DNA of 64,000 nt from Pedobacter cryophilus (GTDB lineage Bacteria; Bacteroidota; Bacteroidia; Sphingobacteriales; Sphingobacteriaceae): contig NZ_SWBP01000001.1 of assembly GCF_005116455.1 (NCBI RefSeq), positions 992,001 through 1,056,000 on the forward strand. The letters are read 5' to 3'. Position 1 is the first letter of the stretch, and each line of letters begins with the position of its first letter. The translations under genes and the position numbers were made by a program. The notes under the pieces were generated by a model. The model saw nothing but the letters and a program-made list of their open reading frames with translations. It was not told the origin of the DNA and searched no databases. Positions 50,485 to 57,928 of the stretch are shown piece by piece.

Positions 50485-50717
50485 GGGCGTTCCCCTGATA
50501 GCTATCGGGGCGGGCTCCAATCTACGCCACAGGCATTAATCACATTAGCTGGTATCCACTGCCCGCTACGTTCAAGCTGGCGTTTCTATCCTTAACACAA
50601 AAGGCGGTGCTTTCTGAATTCTTTTGTGGGTTAAATAAACTCCGTTATATTTAATAATCCATTAAATACTACCTAAAATTGAATTATATATATGGAAAAT
50701 ATGCGCTATGGGTAGCG
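50485..50717 (+). repeat. Interspersed repeat, copy B
   Basis: Starts GGGCGTTCCCCTGATAGCTA, contains GATAGCTATC (as copy A), CTTAACACAAAAGGCGGTGC, and the AT-rich 3' part GGTTAAATAAA ... ATATATGGAAAATATGCGCT ending at TATGGGTAGCG. It aligns along its whole length with copy A, with a different middle. It stands between mlaD and the AbiE operon. 50718-50794 has no gene; it includes TAACGGACCGTTA, a near-palindrome. Confidence 0.8.
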
Positions 50718-50794
50718 AGCCAACCCTTCGGTAAAACTAAAAGAGCCACTTTTTAGCTAACGGACCGTTATGAATGATGTTTCATATCTTAAAT

Positions 50795-50897
50795 ATCAGA
50801 TTTTTCCTGACAATTATACTATAAAGTATAATTTTTCAAAGCAAAAAGCAAAACATTAAATTATCTTTCGTATTATTATAGTCAGGTTTATCCTGAC
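50795..50897 (+). promoter_or_regulatory. Paired 17-bp operators of the AbiE operon
   Basis: IR1 ATCAGATTTTTCCTGAC (50795-50811) and IR2 GTCAGGTTTATCCTGAC (50881-50897) have the same length and layout, 86 bp apart. IR2 is a perfect 6+6 inverted repeat ending 9 bp before the antitoxin ATG. Both are followed by CAAT-like bases (CCTGACAATTATACT and CCTGACAATATTACT). AbiEi antitoxins are known to repress their own promoter by binding two inverted repeats, so these are probably the operators. A further ATTATACT/AGTATAAT palindrome lies between. Confidence 0.72.
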
Positions 50898-50906
50898 AAT
50901 ATTACT

Positions 50907-51728
50907 ATGAAAAGTAAATACATATCAACGCAATCAAACAAACTTCTATCCTATTTCAATGGACAAAACAAGACTTGCTTTGACTATAGCGAAGCATTCC
51001 ACGCAATGCCTAATTCAAAGGAAAGCACACTTCGGGAACTTTTAAGCGACATGACAAAGCGTGGACTTTTGATGAGATTGAAAGACGGAGTTTATTACGT
51101 CATACCATACGAAGCAAATGCTGAAAACTTTATGCCCGACTGGCATTTAATAGCTGGAAACTTGGTAAATGATGCCAAATATTATATTGGCTACTATTCT
51201 GCTTTGCAGATTCATAATCTCATCACACAACCTTCATTGAAGGAACAAATTGTTGTTTCAAAACAAATTCGACCATCGGAAATAAAAATCAAAAATGTTC
51301 CTTTTCAATTCATTTATCATAATGACAAGCATTTTTTCGGGGCAAAAAAAATATGGATTGATAGTTTCAATAAAGTGCTTTGTTCTGATTTAGAAAAAAC
51401 ATTTATCGACTGCCTATTCAAACCTGACTATGCTGGTGGTATAGTGGAAATAGCAAGGGCAATTTATGCTTCAAAAGAAAAAATAAACTTCGATATACTG
51501 TTTGATTATGCAAAAAAATTTGATTCTCAAGCTGTAATAAAACGTTTAGGGTTTTTGTTGGAAATACTCGACATCAATTCAGAAATCATTGACGATTTAC
51601 AAAAAATAAAAACAGCTTCTTACGTAGTCCTTGACACCGAATTGCCAAAGGTTGGCAAACGCAACAGTCGTTGGAGCATTCAGCAAAACTTAGAAACCGA
51701 AACCATTAAATCGGCTATTTACACATGA
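50907..51728 (+). CDS. AbiEi-family antitoxin/transcriptional regulator
   Basis: Antitoxin of a type IV toxin-antitoxin (abortive infection AbiE) system, 273 residues. The N-terminal winged-helix region (about 10-75: FDYSEAFHAMPNSKESTLREL, MTKRGLLMRLKDGVYYVIPY) should bind the operators upstream. The body has YYIGYYSALQIHNLITQPS, VSKQIRPSEIKIKNVPFQFIY and DLEKTFIDCLFKPDYAGGI, standard AbiEi features. The stop overlaps the toxin start (ATGA), keeping antitoxin-first coupling. The operon is an accessory module placed right after repeat B. Confidence 0.9.
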   Translation: MKSKYISTQSNKLLSYFNGQNKTCFDYSEAFHAMPNSKESTLRELLSDMTKRGLLMRLKDGVYYVIPYEANAENFMPDWHLIAGNLVNDAKYYIGYYSALQIHNLITQPSLKEQIVVSKQIRPSEIKIKNVPFQFIYHNDKHFFGAKKIWIDSFNKVLCSDLEKTFIDCLFKPDYAGGIVEIARAIYASKEKINFDILFDYAKKFDSQAVIKRLGFLLEILDINSEIIDDLQKIKTASYVVLDTELPKVGKRNSRWSIQQNLETETIKSAIYT

Positions 51729-52531
51729 TTAAGCCCGGAGAAATACAGCAAAAAGCAAGAATTGTTGGCGTTCGTGACCAGCAGATTGAAAAAGATTATA
51801 TTCTTTCATGGATATTAAAAGGTATTGCACAACATGAACAACTTTCAAAAGTTATCGTGTTTAAAGGAGGAACTGTTTTAAAGAAAATCTATTTTGAAGA
51901 TTACCGATTTTCGGAAGACTTAGATTTTACCTTAATCAATATTGAAATTTCTAATGAACAAATTTTTGAATTGTTCAGAGAAACCTTTGAATACATTAAG
52001 GAAGAAGCCAATATTCCACTTGAAATCATTGATAATAACGAACACGAAGATGGTGGCATTAACTTTTACATAAGCTATATCGGACCTCTTGGCGGACAAG
52101 GAAATAACAAACGAGTAAAGATTGACATTTCGAGAAGCGAACAACTGGTTTTTGAGCCAGTAATGAAAGATGTTTTCATTTGCTATTCCGATATGGAAGA
52201 ACACCAAATTTTGTGTTACCCATTGGAAGAAGTATTAGTGGAAAAAATGCGGTCAGTGATGCAAAGAATGCAAGCCCGTGATTTTTACGACATCTGGTAT
52301 CTTTTGGAACAACACGGAATGGACGTAGATTTTTATTTGAACGAATTCGAAACAAAGTGTAAAAGCAAAGAATTAACTCATACAGATTTTCCGAAAAAAT
52401 TAACTGAAAGATTACCACAATACAAAGGTCGTTGGCAAAGTTCAATGAGTGAACAAATAAAAGACTTGCCCGACTTTGACCAAGTAGAACGAGAAGTGCA
52501 AAGACATTTAAAGAAACTTAACCTGAAATGA
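51725..52531 (+). CDS. AbiEii-family nucleotidyltransferase toxin
   Basis: Toxin of the AbiE system, 268 residues. The nucleotidyltransferase core is intact: VIFKGGTVLKKIYF-type GG motif (VFKGGTVLKK near 40) followed by RFSEDLDFTL with the two catalytic Asp, and the later EVLVEKMRSVMQRMQARDFYDIWYLL block with conserved Lys and Asp. Related toxins transfer nucleotides to targets such as tRNA and cause growth arrest during phage infection; the target here is unknown. Overlaps the antitoxin gene by 4 bp. Confidence 0.9.
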   Translation: MIKPGEIQQKARIVGVRDQQIEKDYILSWILKGIAQHEQLSKVIVFKGGTVLKKIYFEDYRFSEDLDFTLINIEISNEQIFELFRETFEYIKEEANIPLEIIDNNEHEDGGINFYISYIGPLGGQGNNKRVKIDISRSEQLVFEPVMKDVFICYSDMEEHQILCYPLEEVLVEKMRSVMQRMQARDFYDIWYLLEQHGMDVDFYLNEFETKCKSKELTHTDFPKKLTERLPQYKGRWQSSMSEQIKDLPDFDQVEREVQRHLKKLNLK

Positions 52532-52932
52532 GTATAAGTATTTCCTTACCGTATTACGAGATGAACCTGACTGAACCGTAATAGACATGATTGGCCATAC
52601 TTCGAAGGGGTCTTAATCCTTCAAAAGTAGGGGCTGATTCTACTGCATTTATCGCTCGCAGAAACCTGGTCAATTTCAAACGGATTCAGGTGGTCTATTT
52701 CACAGGAATTTCCACATGCCAACATACGACCAAAGTTTTTAATAGAGCTTACAAAGCCGAACCAAAATAAAAATTGTTTTTAAAAATTTCCACGCTTCAA
52801 AAAAAAGCAACGCACAGCCGACACTCTATGACACAGAAACTCAACAACGACAATGGTTAGTAACGCAAGGTTCCTTTGTGAGAGACCCTGCTTGGACGAT
52901 ACAAAGCATCCTGTTCACACAACTTCTTAGTA
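52532..52932. other. 401-bp gene-free region with a probable IS21-type remnant
   Basis: GGTCAATTTCAAACGGATTC (starting near 52669) is followed at once by GGTCTATTTCACAGGAATTT (starting near 52692), a tandem pair of similar units. This resembles the repeated terminal sites of IS21-family elements, so it may be an end left after decay of such an IS. No transposase sequence remains. An open frame of about 60 codons without a start codon runs to a TGA at 52937-52939 (QPTLYDTETQQRQWLVTQG ...); I do not recognise it. Confidence 0.35.
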
Positions 52933-54135
52933 TTATTTGAACCTTAAATTTAAACTGATAATGTTAGAATTTAAGCCATTACTACGGTTATAATGCCCGT
53001 ATCTTAATTCTAACATGCTTAATCTGCTCACCCCAAAAACTCCGGCTGGTGGCGCAAACCTTATGCCTGCTCCAAAATAATCACTATGGAACTTTGATAA
53101 ATCGTAATCACTAGAATAAAATTCCTGAGAAAATGAATGTTGCTGATAACCTGCAAAATAATCTGATGCTGTTTGTTGGTAATACCTATAAAACGGACTT
53201 ATAGAGGCAAAAGGCGTAATTTTTACCGACGTTTCTAACTCTGCTGTTTGTGAGTTGATGCCCCAATTATCAGTATAATACCTAAAGAAGGACCTAAACA
53301 CTAAATTATCTCCTAAAAAATAATTTAACCTTGCCCCAATGGGCAGTTTTACCCGGTTGCTTGGTAAAAACTCGGCTCTCGAAAATCCATTACTAAAGTA
53401 AACTCTTTGGTAACGGGTAGCTAATAAACCTTGCTGATAGCTGGGTTCAACCATTATTAAACCCTGAAAAGCTTTATTAAAAACCTGCGATAAGCTAAAA
53501 GCAGCGCTAAATGAATTTCTTGGTGCTCGGTCGTTTTGTAAATACCCTCCCGAACCAAAATTATCTGGCCTTAACTCAATAGGTAAAATCACTTTCCAGG
53601 TGTCAAAAAATGCCTGAAGTTTTATAGAAAAATCGGTGTTTTTGTCTTTAGAAGATTTAGAGAAATTAATACCTCCACCAAAAGAAGTGTAATCATACTC
53701 TGCAGATGAAGAAACATTAAAGCCAATGCTACTTCCTTTTTGCTCATTAGCAATATTCCAACTTAAGGATGGATAAACCCTAACATCAGAATAGGAAGGA
53801 GAAGAAACGGTATTTGGATCTATATTATCAGACGAAGCAGAGGTGTAAGTATCAATGCCTATTTCAAAATCATAGGTGTGTTTTAATCCTGTTTTTCCGT
53901 AACGAGATAATTTAAGATCAAAAGTATTAGACAAATCGGTTAATTTTTCGGTACCAATACCACCTGTAACGGCAGAGTTGTTTCCGTCTTGGTTGTAATA
54001 ACTGTTTACCAAATCGGCTTGTTCAAATTTTAGTTTCCTTTTCTCGTAAGGAACACTATCTTTTTTAACCGCTTGTGCAAAACTGGCAATAATACCTAAG
54101 TACAAAGCAACTATGGTGAGTGAAATGTATTTCAT
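52933..54135 (-). CDS. DUF3570 outer-membrane protein
   Basis: A signal peptide (MKYISLTIVALYLGIIASFAQ) is followed by a 380-residue beta-rich chain with many alternating strands (LKHTYDFEIGIDTYTSAS; YDYTSFGGGINFSKSSK; FRSFFRYYTDNWGINSQT; MLELRYGHYNRSNGL) and a C-terminal strand ending FK, as expected of an outer-membrane barrel. The pattern KFEQADLVNSYYNQDGNNSAVTGG with SSPSYSDVRVYPS is that of DUF3570. Function unknown; it ends an operon with DUF4266, ApbE, thioredoxin and Rieske genes, so a barrel for a redox or modified-protein system is inferred. Confidence 0.85.
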   Translation of the reverse strand: MKYISLTIVALYLGIIASFAQAVKKDSVPYEKRKLKFEQADLVNSYYNQDGNNSAVTGGIGTEKLTDLSNTFDLKLSRYGKTGLKHTYDFEIGIDTYTSASSDNIDPNTVSSPSYSDVRVYPSLSWNIANEQKGSSIGFNVSSSAEYDYTSFGGGINFSKSSKDKNTDFSIKLQAFFDTWKVILPIELRPDNFGSGGYLQNDRAPRNSFSAAFSLSQVFNKAFQGLIMVEPSYQQGLLATRYQRVYFSNGFSRAEFLPSNRVKLPIGARLNYFLGDNLVFRSFFRYYTDNWGINSQTAELETSVKITPFASISPFYRYYQQTASDYFAGYQQHSFSQEFYSSDYDLSKFHSDYFGAGIRFAPPAGVFGVSRLSMLELRYGHYNRSNGLNSNIISLNLRFK

Positions 54136-54143
54136 AATCTTAA

Positions 54144-54362
54144 TTAATTACAGCCGCAACCACCACCACTTTTTCCTCCGTTTGCACCAGAAGACCCTTC
54201 ACGATAAAGCTGAAAGTTTTGTTCAAATTTTTCGGCTTTTCTGGCGGCTAATTCCATTTCAGAATCGTTCAATTTAACTTTTTCATAGGCTTTTACAGAG
54301 CTGCAAGCCACCAATAAGTTAGAAGCAGCAATAAAAACGAGCAAGAGTTTTAGTGTTTTCAT
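54144..54362 (-). CDS. DUF4266 lipoprotein with a Gly/Cys-rich C-terminus, 72 aa
   Basis: Lipobox LLVAC (Cys20) after a short signal peptide, then SSVKAYEKVKLNDSEMELAARKAEKFEQ and the tail REGSSGANGGKSGGGCGCN. The terminal GGGCGC gives two cysteines for metal, disulfide or covalent attachment. EGSSGAN resembles the ApbE flavinylation consensus (Asp-x-x-Ser/Thr-Gly-Ala-Thr/Ser) but lacks its acidic Asp and final Thr/Ser. It lies 2 bp after apbE and 8 bp before the DUF3570 gene. Being always a partner of DUF3570 in my recollection, it probably acts at the outer membrane. Confidence 0.85.
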   Translation of the reverse strand: MKTLKLLLVFIAASNLLVACSSVKAYEKVKLNDSEMELAARKAEKFEQNFQLYREGSSGANGGKSGGGCGCN

Positions 54363-54364
54363 GT

Positions 54365-55315
54365 TTAGTTGATATTAATATTTTTTGAAGTATATAATTT
54401 ATGATCATCATCAATAATGATACAGGCCACATTTTTAAGTTGATTAATAAGGTTTAAGCCAACTGCCACCCCCATTACCATTACCGGGGTGGCTAGGGCA
54501 TCAGCCAATTCTGCCTGTGGGCAAATAATACTTACGCTTTTTATTCCTCCAACAGGAAAACCCGTATGTGGGTCTATTGTGTGCGAGTATTTTTTTCCGT
54601 TAATGATAGCGTATTTCTCATAACTACCAGATGTTGCAATAGCCATATTACTAATATTGAGGTAAGAAAATGCTTTAAGCTGATGTTCTGGATCTGCAAT
54701 TCCTACTGTCCAGGGTTTGCCGTTTGGTTGATTTCCCCAAGTCACTAAATCTCCTGATGCATTCACAATGCCGTTTTTTACTCCGGCATCTTGTAAAATT
54801 TTTCGGGCTCTATCAGCAGCGTAACCTTTTCCAATACCACCAAAGCCAATGCGCATTCCTTTTTCTTTTAAAAAAACAGTTTGTGCTGAAGCATCTAGGA
54901 TCACATTTTTATAGTTGATTAATGCTACTGCTTTTTTTGCGTCTTCTGGGTTTGGTAAACTATCCATGTGGGTATCAAAATTCCAGAAACGTTTATCTAA
55001 AGAACCGTAAGTGATATCAAAAGCACCCTGACTAATTTCTGAAATTCTTGTTGCTCTTTGAATGAGCTGAAAAACTTCTAAATCTACCTTTACAGGGATA
55101 ATACCAGCATTTTCATTAATTTGATTAGTTTGGCTATTTGGTTTAAAAGTAGTGAGCAATTGTTCAATTCTACTAATCTCGGCAACAGCCTCATTAATTT
55201 TTTGTTGCGCAAAATCATCCTCTTCAGCAACAATGCTAATCTCAAACTGATTTCCCATCAGCTTCATAGACCGCTTAAAAATTTGCTGTTTTAAGGTTAA
55301 TTCACTTTTTAGCAT
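54365..55315 (-). CDS. apbE: FAD:protein FMN transferase (ApbE)
   Basis: Attaches FMN covalently to Ser/Thr of target proteins outside the cytoplasm, using FAD. 316 residues with MGNQFEISIVAEEDD, QGAFDITYGSLDKRFWNFD, MRIGFGGIGKGYAADRA, NGIVNASGDLVTWG, and the metal/FAD site SHTIDPHTGFP followed by ADALATPVMVMG. No signal peptide or lipobox is evident at the N-terminus MLKSELTLKQQIFKRSMK, unlike most ApbE lipoproteins. It overlaps the thioredoxin gene by 14 bp, indicating tight coupling. No classical FMN-bind target protein is encoded in the operon. Confidence 0.93.
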   Translation of the reverse strand: MLKSELTLKQQIFKRSMKLMGNQFEISIVAEEDDFAQQKINEAVAEISRIEQLLTTFKPNSQTNQINENAGIIPVKVDLEVFQLIQRATRISEISQGAFDITYGSLDKRFWNFDTHMDSLPNPEDAKKAVALINYKNVILDASAQTVFLKEKGMRIGFGGIGKGYAADRARKILQDAGVKNGIVNASGDLVTWGNQPNGKPWTVGIADPEHQLKAFSYLNISNMAIATSGSYEKYAIINGKKYSHTIDPHTGFPVGGIKSVSIICPQAELADALATPVMVMGVAVGLNLINQLKNVACIIIDDDHKLYTSKNININ

Positions 55316-55733
55316 CTTCTACTTCTTTAACAAAAGCTTCTGAAGTTTCGTTTGGAAAGCCTTTCCATTCTTTAATTACTTTTCCGTTTTCATCTAACAA
55401 AACAGTTAAAGGGAAATCGCCATCGGGATTGTAAAGAATAGCTAAATCGTTATTCTTTTTTAATTGTTCGGCTGGTAATTGGTTCTTTTTTAATCGTGGA
55501 AAATCTGCCCTCACCAAAACCAAATTACCTTCGGCATATTTTATAAAAGCTTCTTTTTCAAAAATTTCTTTATGTGTTCTAATGCATGGGCCACACCAAT
55601 CTGATCCAGAAAAATTAATCAAAATATACTTATGGCTTTCCATCGCTTTTGTTTTAGCGGTAGAAAAGTCGTTTTCCCAACTATTGCCAGTCAATAAAAA
55701 TGACAGAAAAAATATGCTTAATAACTTCATCAT
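55302..55733 (-). CDS. Secreted thioredoxin-fold protein, 143 aa
   Basis: A signal peptide of about 15-18 residues (MKLLSIFFLSFLLTGNS) precedes a thioredoxin fold with the redox motif WCGPC (Cys47, Cys50) in SGSDWCGPCIRTHKEIFEKEAF and the later DFPLTVLLDENGKVIKEWKG segment with the conserved cis-Pro region (GDFPLTV). Likely a periplasmic thiol reductant. Its position between the Rieske and ApbE genes fits delivery of electrons or reduction of Cys in DUF4266. Confidence 0.9.
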   Translation of the reverse strand: MMKLLSIFFLSFLLTGNSWENDFSTAKTKAMESHKYILINFSGSDWCGPCIRTHKEIFEKEAFIKYAEGNLVLVRADFPRLKKNQLPAEQLKKNNDLAILYNPDGDFPLTVLLDENGKVIKEWKGFPNETSEAFVKEVEDAKK

Positions 55734-55749
55734 CTGTTTGATATTAAAT

Positions 55750-56172
55750 TTATGAATAAATACGAAGATTTGTACCTGTTAGTTGTGTTTTATATTGAGC
55801 TAATGGTTTGCTGGTTTCAATACCACTAGAAACGCCAGTTTCAGAAAAAATTGCTCCGTGATTTGGGCAATAAAATTGTTTGTTATTTGCTCTATAAATC
55901 ACGTTGTAAGTTTGATGCGTACAAGTTTGTGAAACTGCAATGTATGTGCCGGTTGTAGTTCTTGCAATAATTATTCCACCTGAATAAAGATAGCCTCCGT
56001 TTGTGTTTAATGCCGAATTTGTGGAAGCGTTTAAATCTAAAGTGAAATCTACATTAGTTGGAGCCGATGTAGAAGGGCTACCTGTTGAACCTTTAGAGCA
56101 ACCAATACAGTTAAATACTGCTACTGATGCTGCTCCCATACCTATTGCTGTTAAAAAATCTTTTCTGTCCAT
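55750..56172 (-). CDS. Rieske 2Fe-2S lipoprotein, 140 aa
   Basis: Signal sequence with a twin feature: MDRKDFLTAIGMGAASVAVF (a Tat-like start lacking the second Arg) ending in lipobox-like FNCIGC. The Rieske domain has CTH in AVSQTCTHQTYNV and CPNH in QFYCPNHGAIFSETG, the two Cys and two His that bind the cluster. As first gene of the operon it should pass single electrons in the periplasm. It is divergently arranged to the second ECF sigma gene; a 16-bp palindrome lies between. Confidence 0.9.
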   Translation of the reverse strand: MDRKDFLTAIGMGAASVAVFNCIGCSKGSTGSPSTSAPTNVDFTLDLNASTNSALNTNGGYLYSGGIIIARTTTGTYIAVSQTCTHQTYNVIYRANNKQFYCPNHGAIFSETGVSSGIETSKPLAQYKTQLTGTNLRIYS

Positions 56173-56248
56173 ACTGCTTTTGTTAATATCCGTTTAAAAT
56201 GCTTCTTACCCTTAAATGTTTTGTTTTTATTTGATTTTTGCAGTCAAA

Positions 56249-56264
56249 ATTTTTGATCAAAAAT
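56249..56264. promoter_or_regulatory. 16-bp perfect palindrome in the divergent region
   Basis: ATTTTTGATCAAAAAT is an exact palindrome located 77 bp from the Rieske start and about 135 bp from the sigma start. Nearby GATTTTTG (56233-56240) repeats half of it. It may be an operator for the redox operon. The rest of 56173-56398 holds no gene. Confidence 0.4.
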
Positions 56265-56334
56265 CACTTATCTTATCGCTACTGCTATTTTATAATTTTT
56301 GAATATTCAGGTATAATACAACACTAAAAAAAAA

Positions 56335-56342
56335 TACCCTAC
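56335..56342 (-). promoter_or_regulatory. GTAGGGTA motif (reverse) upstream of the second ECF sigma gene
   Basis: TACCCTAC on the plus strand, reverse complement of the 8-mer at 18131. A third, forward copy lies at 56943-56950 between this sigma gene and fecR. Confidence 0.35.
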
Positions 56343-56398
56343 CTCAGGATGTATTTTTTTTTATTTAGTTTTAACCATTCCCAATAGTATTCTTTTAA

Positions 56399-56911
56399 AT
56401 GCAGCAAGAATCAACAAACATTTGTAATCCTAAAGTTTTTGAAACCATTTTTAGGACTTATGCTAAAGAGGTGAAGCGCTTTGTTTTTTTTAAAACAAGA
56501 GATATGGATGCAGCCGAGGATATTGTTCAAGATGTTTTTGTTAAACTTTGGGGGAATTGTAGTGAGGTGGCTTTTAATTCTGTGAAAGGCTTTTTATTTA
56601 CCATTGCTAATAATTTGTTTCTTAATACCGTAGTTCATAAAAAAGTAGTTGAAAAACACCAACAAGAATTTTCTAAAGAAGGCACTAGCGAATCGCCTGA
56701 ATTTATCTTTTTAGAACAGGAGTTTTTAGTAAAACTAGAAACTGCTATTGGTGATTTGCCCGCAAAACAACGAGAAGTATTTTTATTAAGCCGATTAGAG
56801 CGTAAAAAGTACAAGGAAATTTCTGAGTTATTAGGGATATCTGTAAAGGCGGTTGAAAAAAGAATGCACCTGGCCTTATTGGTGCTGAGAGAAAAAATTG
56901 GAAACGTTTAA
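56399..56911 (+). CDS. ECF-type RNA polymerase sigma factor (second locus)
   Basis: FecI-like sigma factor, 170 residues. Region 2 is VKRFVFFKTRDMDAAEDIVQDVFVKLW (about 23-49); region 4 is LPAKQREVFLLSRLERKKYKEISELLGISVKAVEKRMHLALLVL (about 119-163). Same type as the factor at 18.2 kb, sharing the RTVFLMSR/REVFLLSR pattern. FecR follows after a gap of 77 bp that contains GTAGGGTA, so the two genes could have separate promoters, unlike the first locus where they overlap. Confidence 0.92.
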   Translation: MQQESTNICNPKVFETIFRTYAKEVKRFVFFKTRDMDAAEDIVQDVFVKLWGNCSEVAFNSVKGFLFTIANNLFLNTVVHKKVVEKHQQEFSKEGTSESPEFIFLEQEFLVKLETAIGDLPAKQREVFLLSRLERKKYKEISELLGISVKAVEKRMHLALLVLREKIGNV

Positions 56912-56942
56912 AACAATTAGACCATAAAAAATTAATATTAAA

Positions 56943-56950
56943 GTAGGGTA
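56943..56950 (+). promoter_or_regulatory. GTAGGGTA motif between sigma and fecR genes
   Basis: AAAGTAGGGTATTAAGGGGT lies 38 bp before the fecR ATG. It is the third copy of the 8-mer seen at both ECF loci and probably marks a promoter for fecR and the receptor. Confidence 0.4.
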
Positions 56951-56988
56951 TTAAGGGGTTTGATTGTATAATTGGTGAGACAAAAAAA

Positions 56989-57924
56989 ATGGAAAATAGA
57001 ATTGATGATATAGATGAGGAAGTTTACCTGGCAAAATGGATGGCCGGAGAAATTTCTGATGCGGAGTTAAAGCAACTTATATCTGAAAATGATTTCGCAT
57101 CTTTCCAGAAAATAAAAGCTGGAATAACCATTTTTGAACAATTAGAAGCTCCTTTAGATCTTACTTTTCAAAAAATTAAGGAGAAAATCAAATCTAATGC
57201 TCAAACAAAACCCAAGGCTAAGATTTTAAACCTTTATTCTAAAATTGCATTGGCTGTTGCCGCTGCAATCATAATATTTTTAAGTATTAACATTTTTTTT
57301 GGTGATCATTACATCATTCATCAAACTGGTTTTGGCGCACAAGAGGTAGTTATACTCTTAGATGGATCTGAGGTGATATTAAACGCTAAATCTGAATTGA
57401 AATACAATAAAAAAACTTGGAATACCAACAGAGAAGTTTCTCTAAAAGGAGAAGCTTTTTTCAAAGTAAAAAAAGGAAGTAAATTTACAGTGGTCACCAA
57501 TCATGGAAAAGTTGTTGTATTAGGAACGCAATTTAACGTAAATTCAAGAAGTGATTTTTTTGAAGTAATTTGTTACTCAGGTAAGGTAAAGGTTGTTTCT
57601 AAATCAAAAGAGTTGATGTTGCTTCCTAATCAATCTATGAGAAATATTTCTGGTGAAATTACAGAAGCAAAAGCTGTTATTTTAGATGCCGTTCCAACAT
57701 GGATAGTTGGCGAAAGCAGTTTCAAAAGCGTACCTCTTAAGCAAGTAATTTTAGCATTAGAAAATCAGTTTAATATTCAAATTGATTCTAAAAACGTTGA
57801 TGATGCTGTAATATTTACAGGCAGTTTTGATCATAAAGATTTAACTATTGCACTTGCTTCGGTTTTTAAAACCGTTCAGCTTAAATATTCTATATCAAAC
57901 AATAAAGTAACCTTGTCTAAATAG
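56989..57924 (+). CDS. FecR-family anti-sigma regulator (second locus)
   Basis: 311 residues: cytoplasmic N-terminal part (1-83, with MAGEISDAELKQL), one membrane helix (about 86-104, IALAVAAAIIIFLSINIFF), periplasmic FecR domain (LLDGSEVILNAKSELKY; LKGEAFFKVKKGSKFTVVT; GTQFNVNSRSDFFEVICYSG) and the C-terminal DUF4974 (VPLKQVILALENQFNIQID). It starts 77 bp after the sigma gene and ends 4 bp before the receptor gene. Role as for FecR: transduces receptor state to the sigma factor. Confidence 0.92.
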   Translation: MENRIDDIDEEVYLAKWMAGEISDAELKQLISENDFASFQKIKAGITIFEQLEAPLDLTFQKIKEKIKSNAQTKPKAKILNLYSKIALAVAAAIIIFLSINIFFGDHYIIHQTGFGAQEVVILLDGSEVILNAKSELKYNKKTWNTNREVSLKGEAFFKVKKGSKFTVVTNHGKVVVLGTQFNVNSRSDFFEVICYSGKVKVVSKSKELMLLPNQSMRNISGEITEAKAVILDAVPTWIVGESSFKSVPLKQVILALENQFNIQIDSKNVDDAVIFTGSFDHKDLTIALASVFKTVQLKYSISNNKVTLSK

Positions 57925-57928
57925 CTTA

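Noticed and set aside
50758-50772. TAACGGACCGTTA as an attC-like core in front of the AbiE operon
   Set aside because: There is no long arm structure and no matching box at the end of the AbiE operon; probably a chance palindrome.
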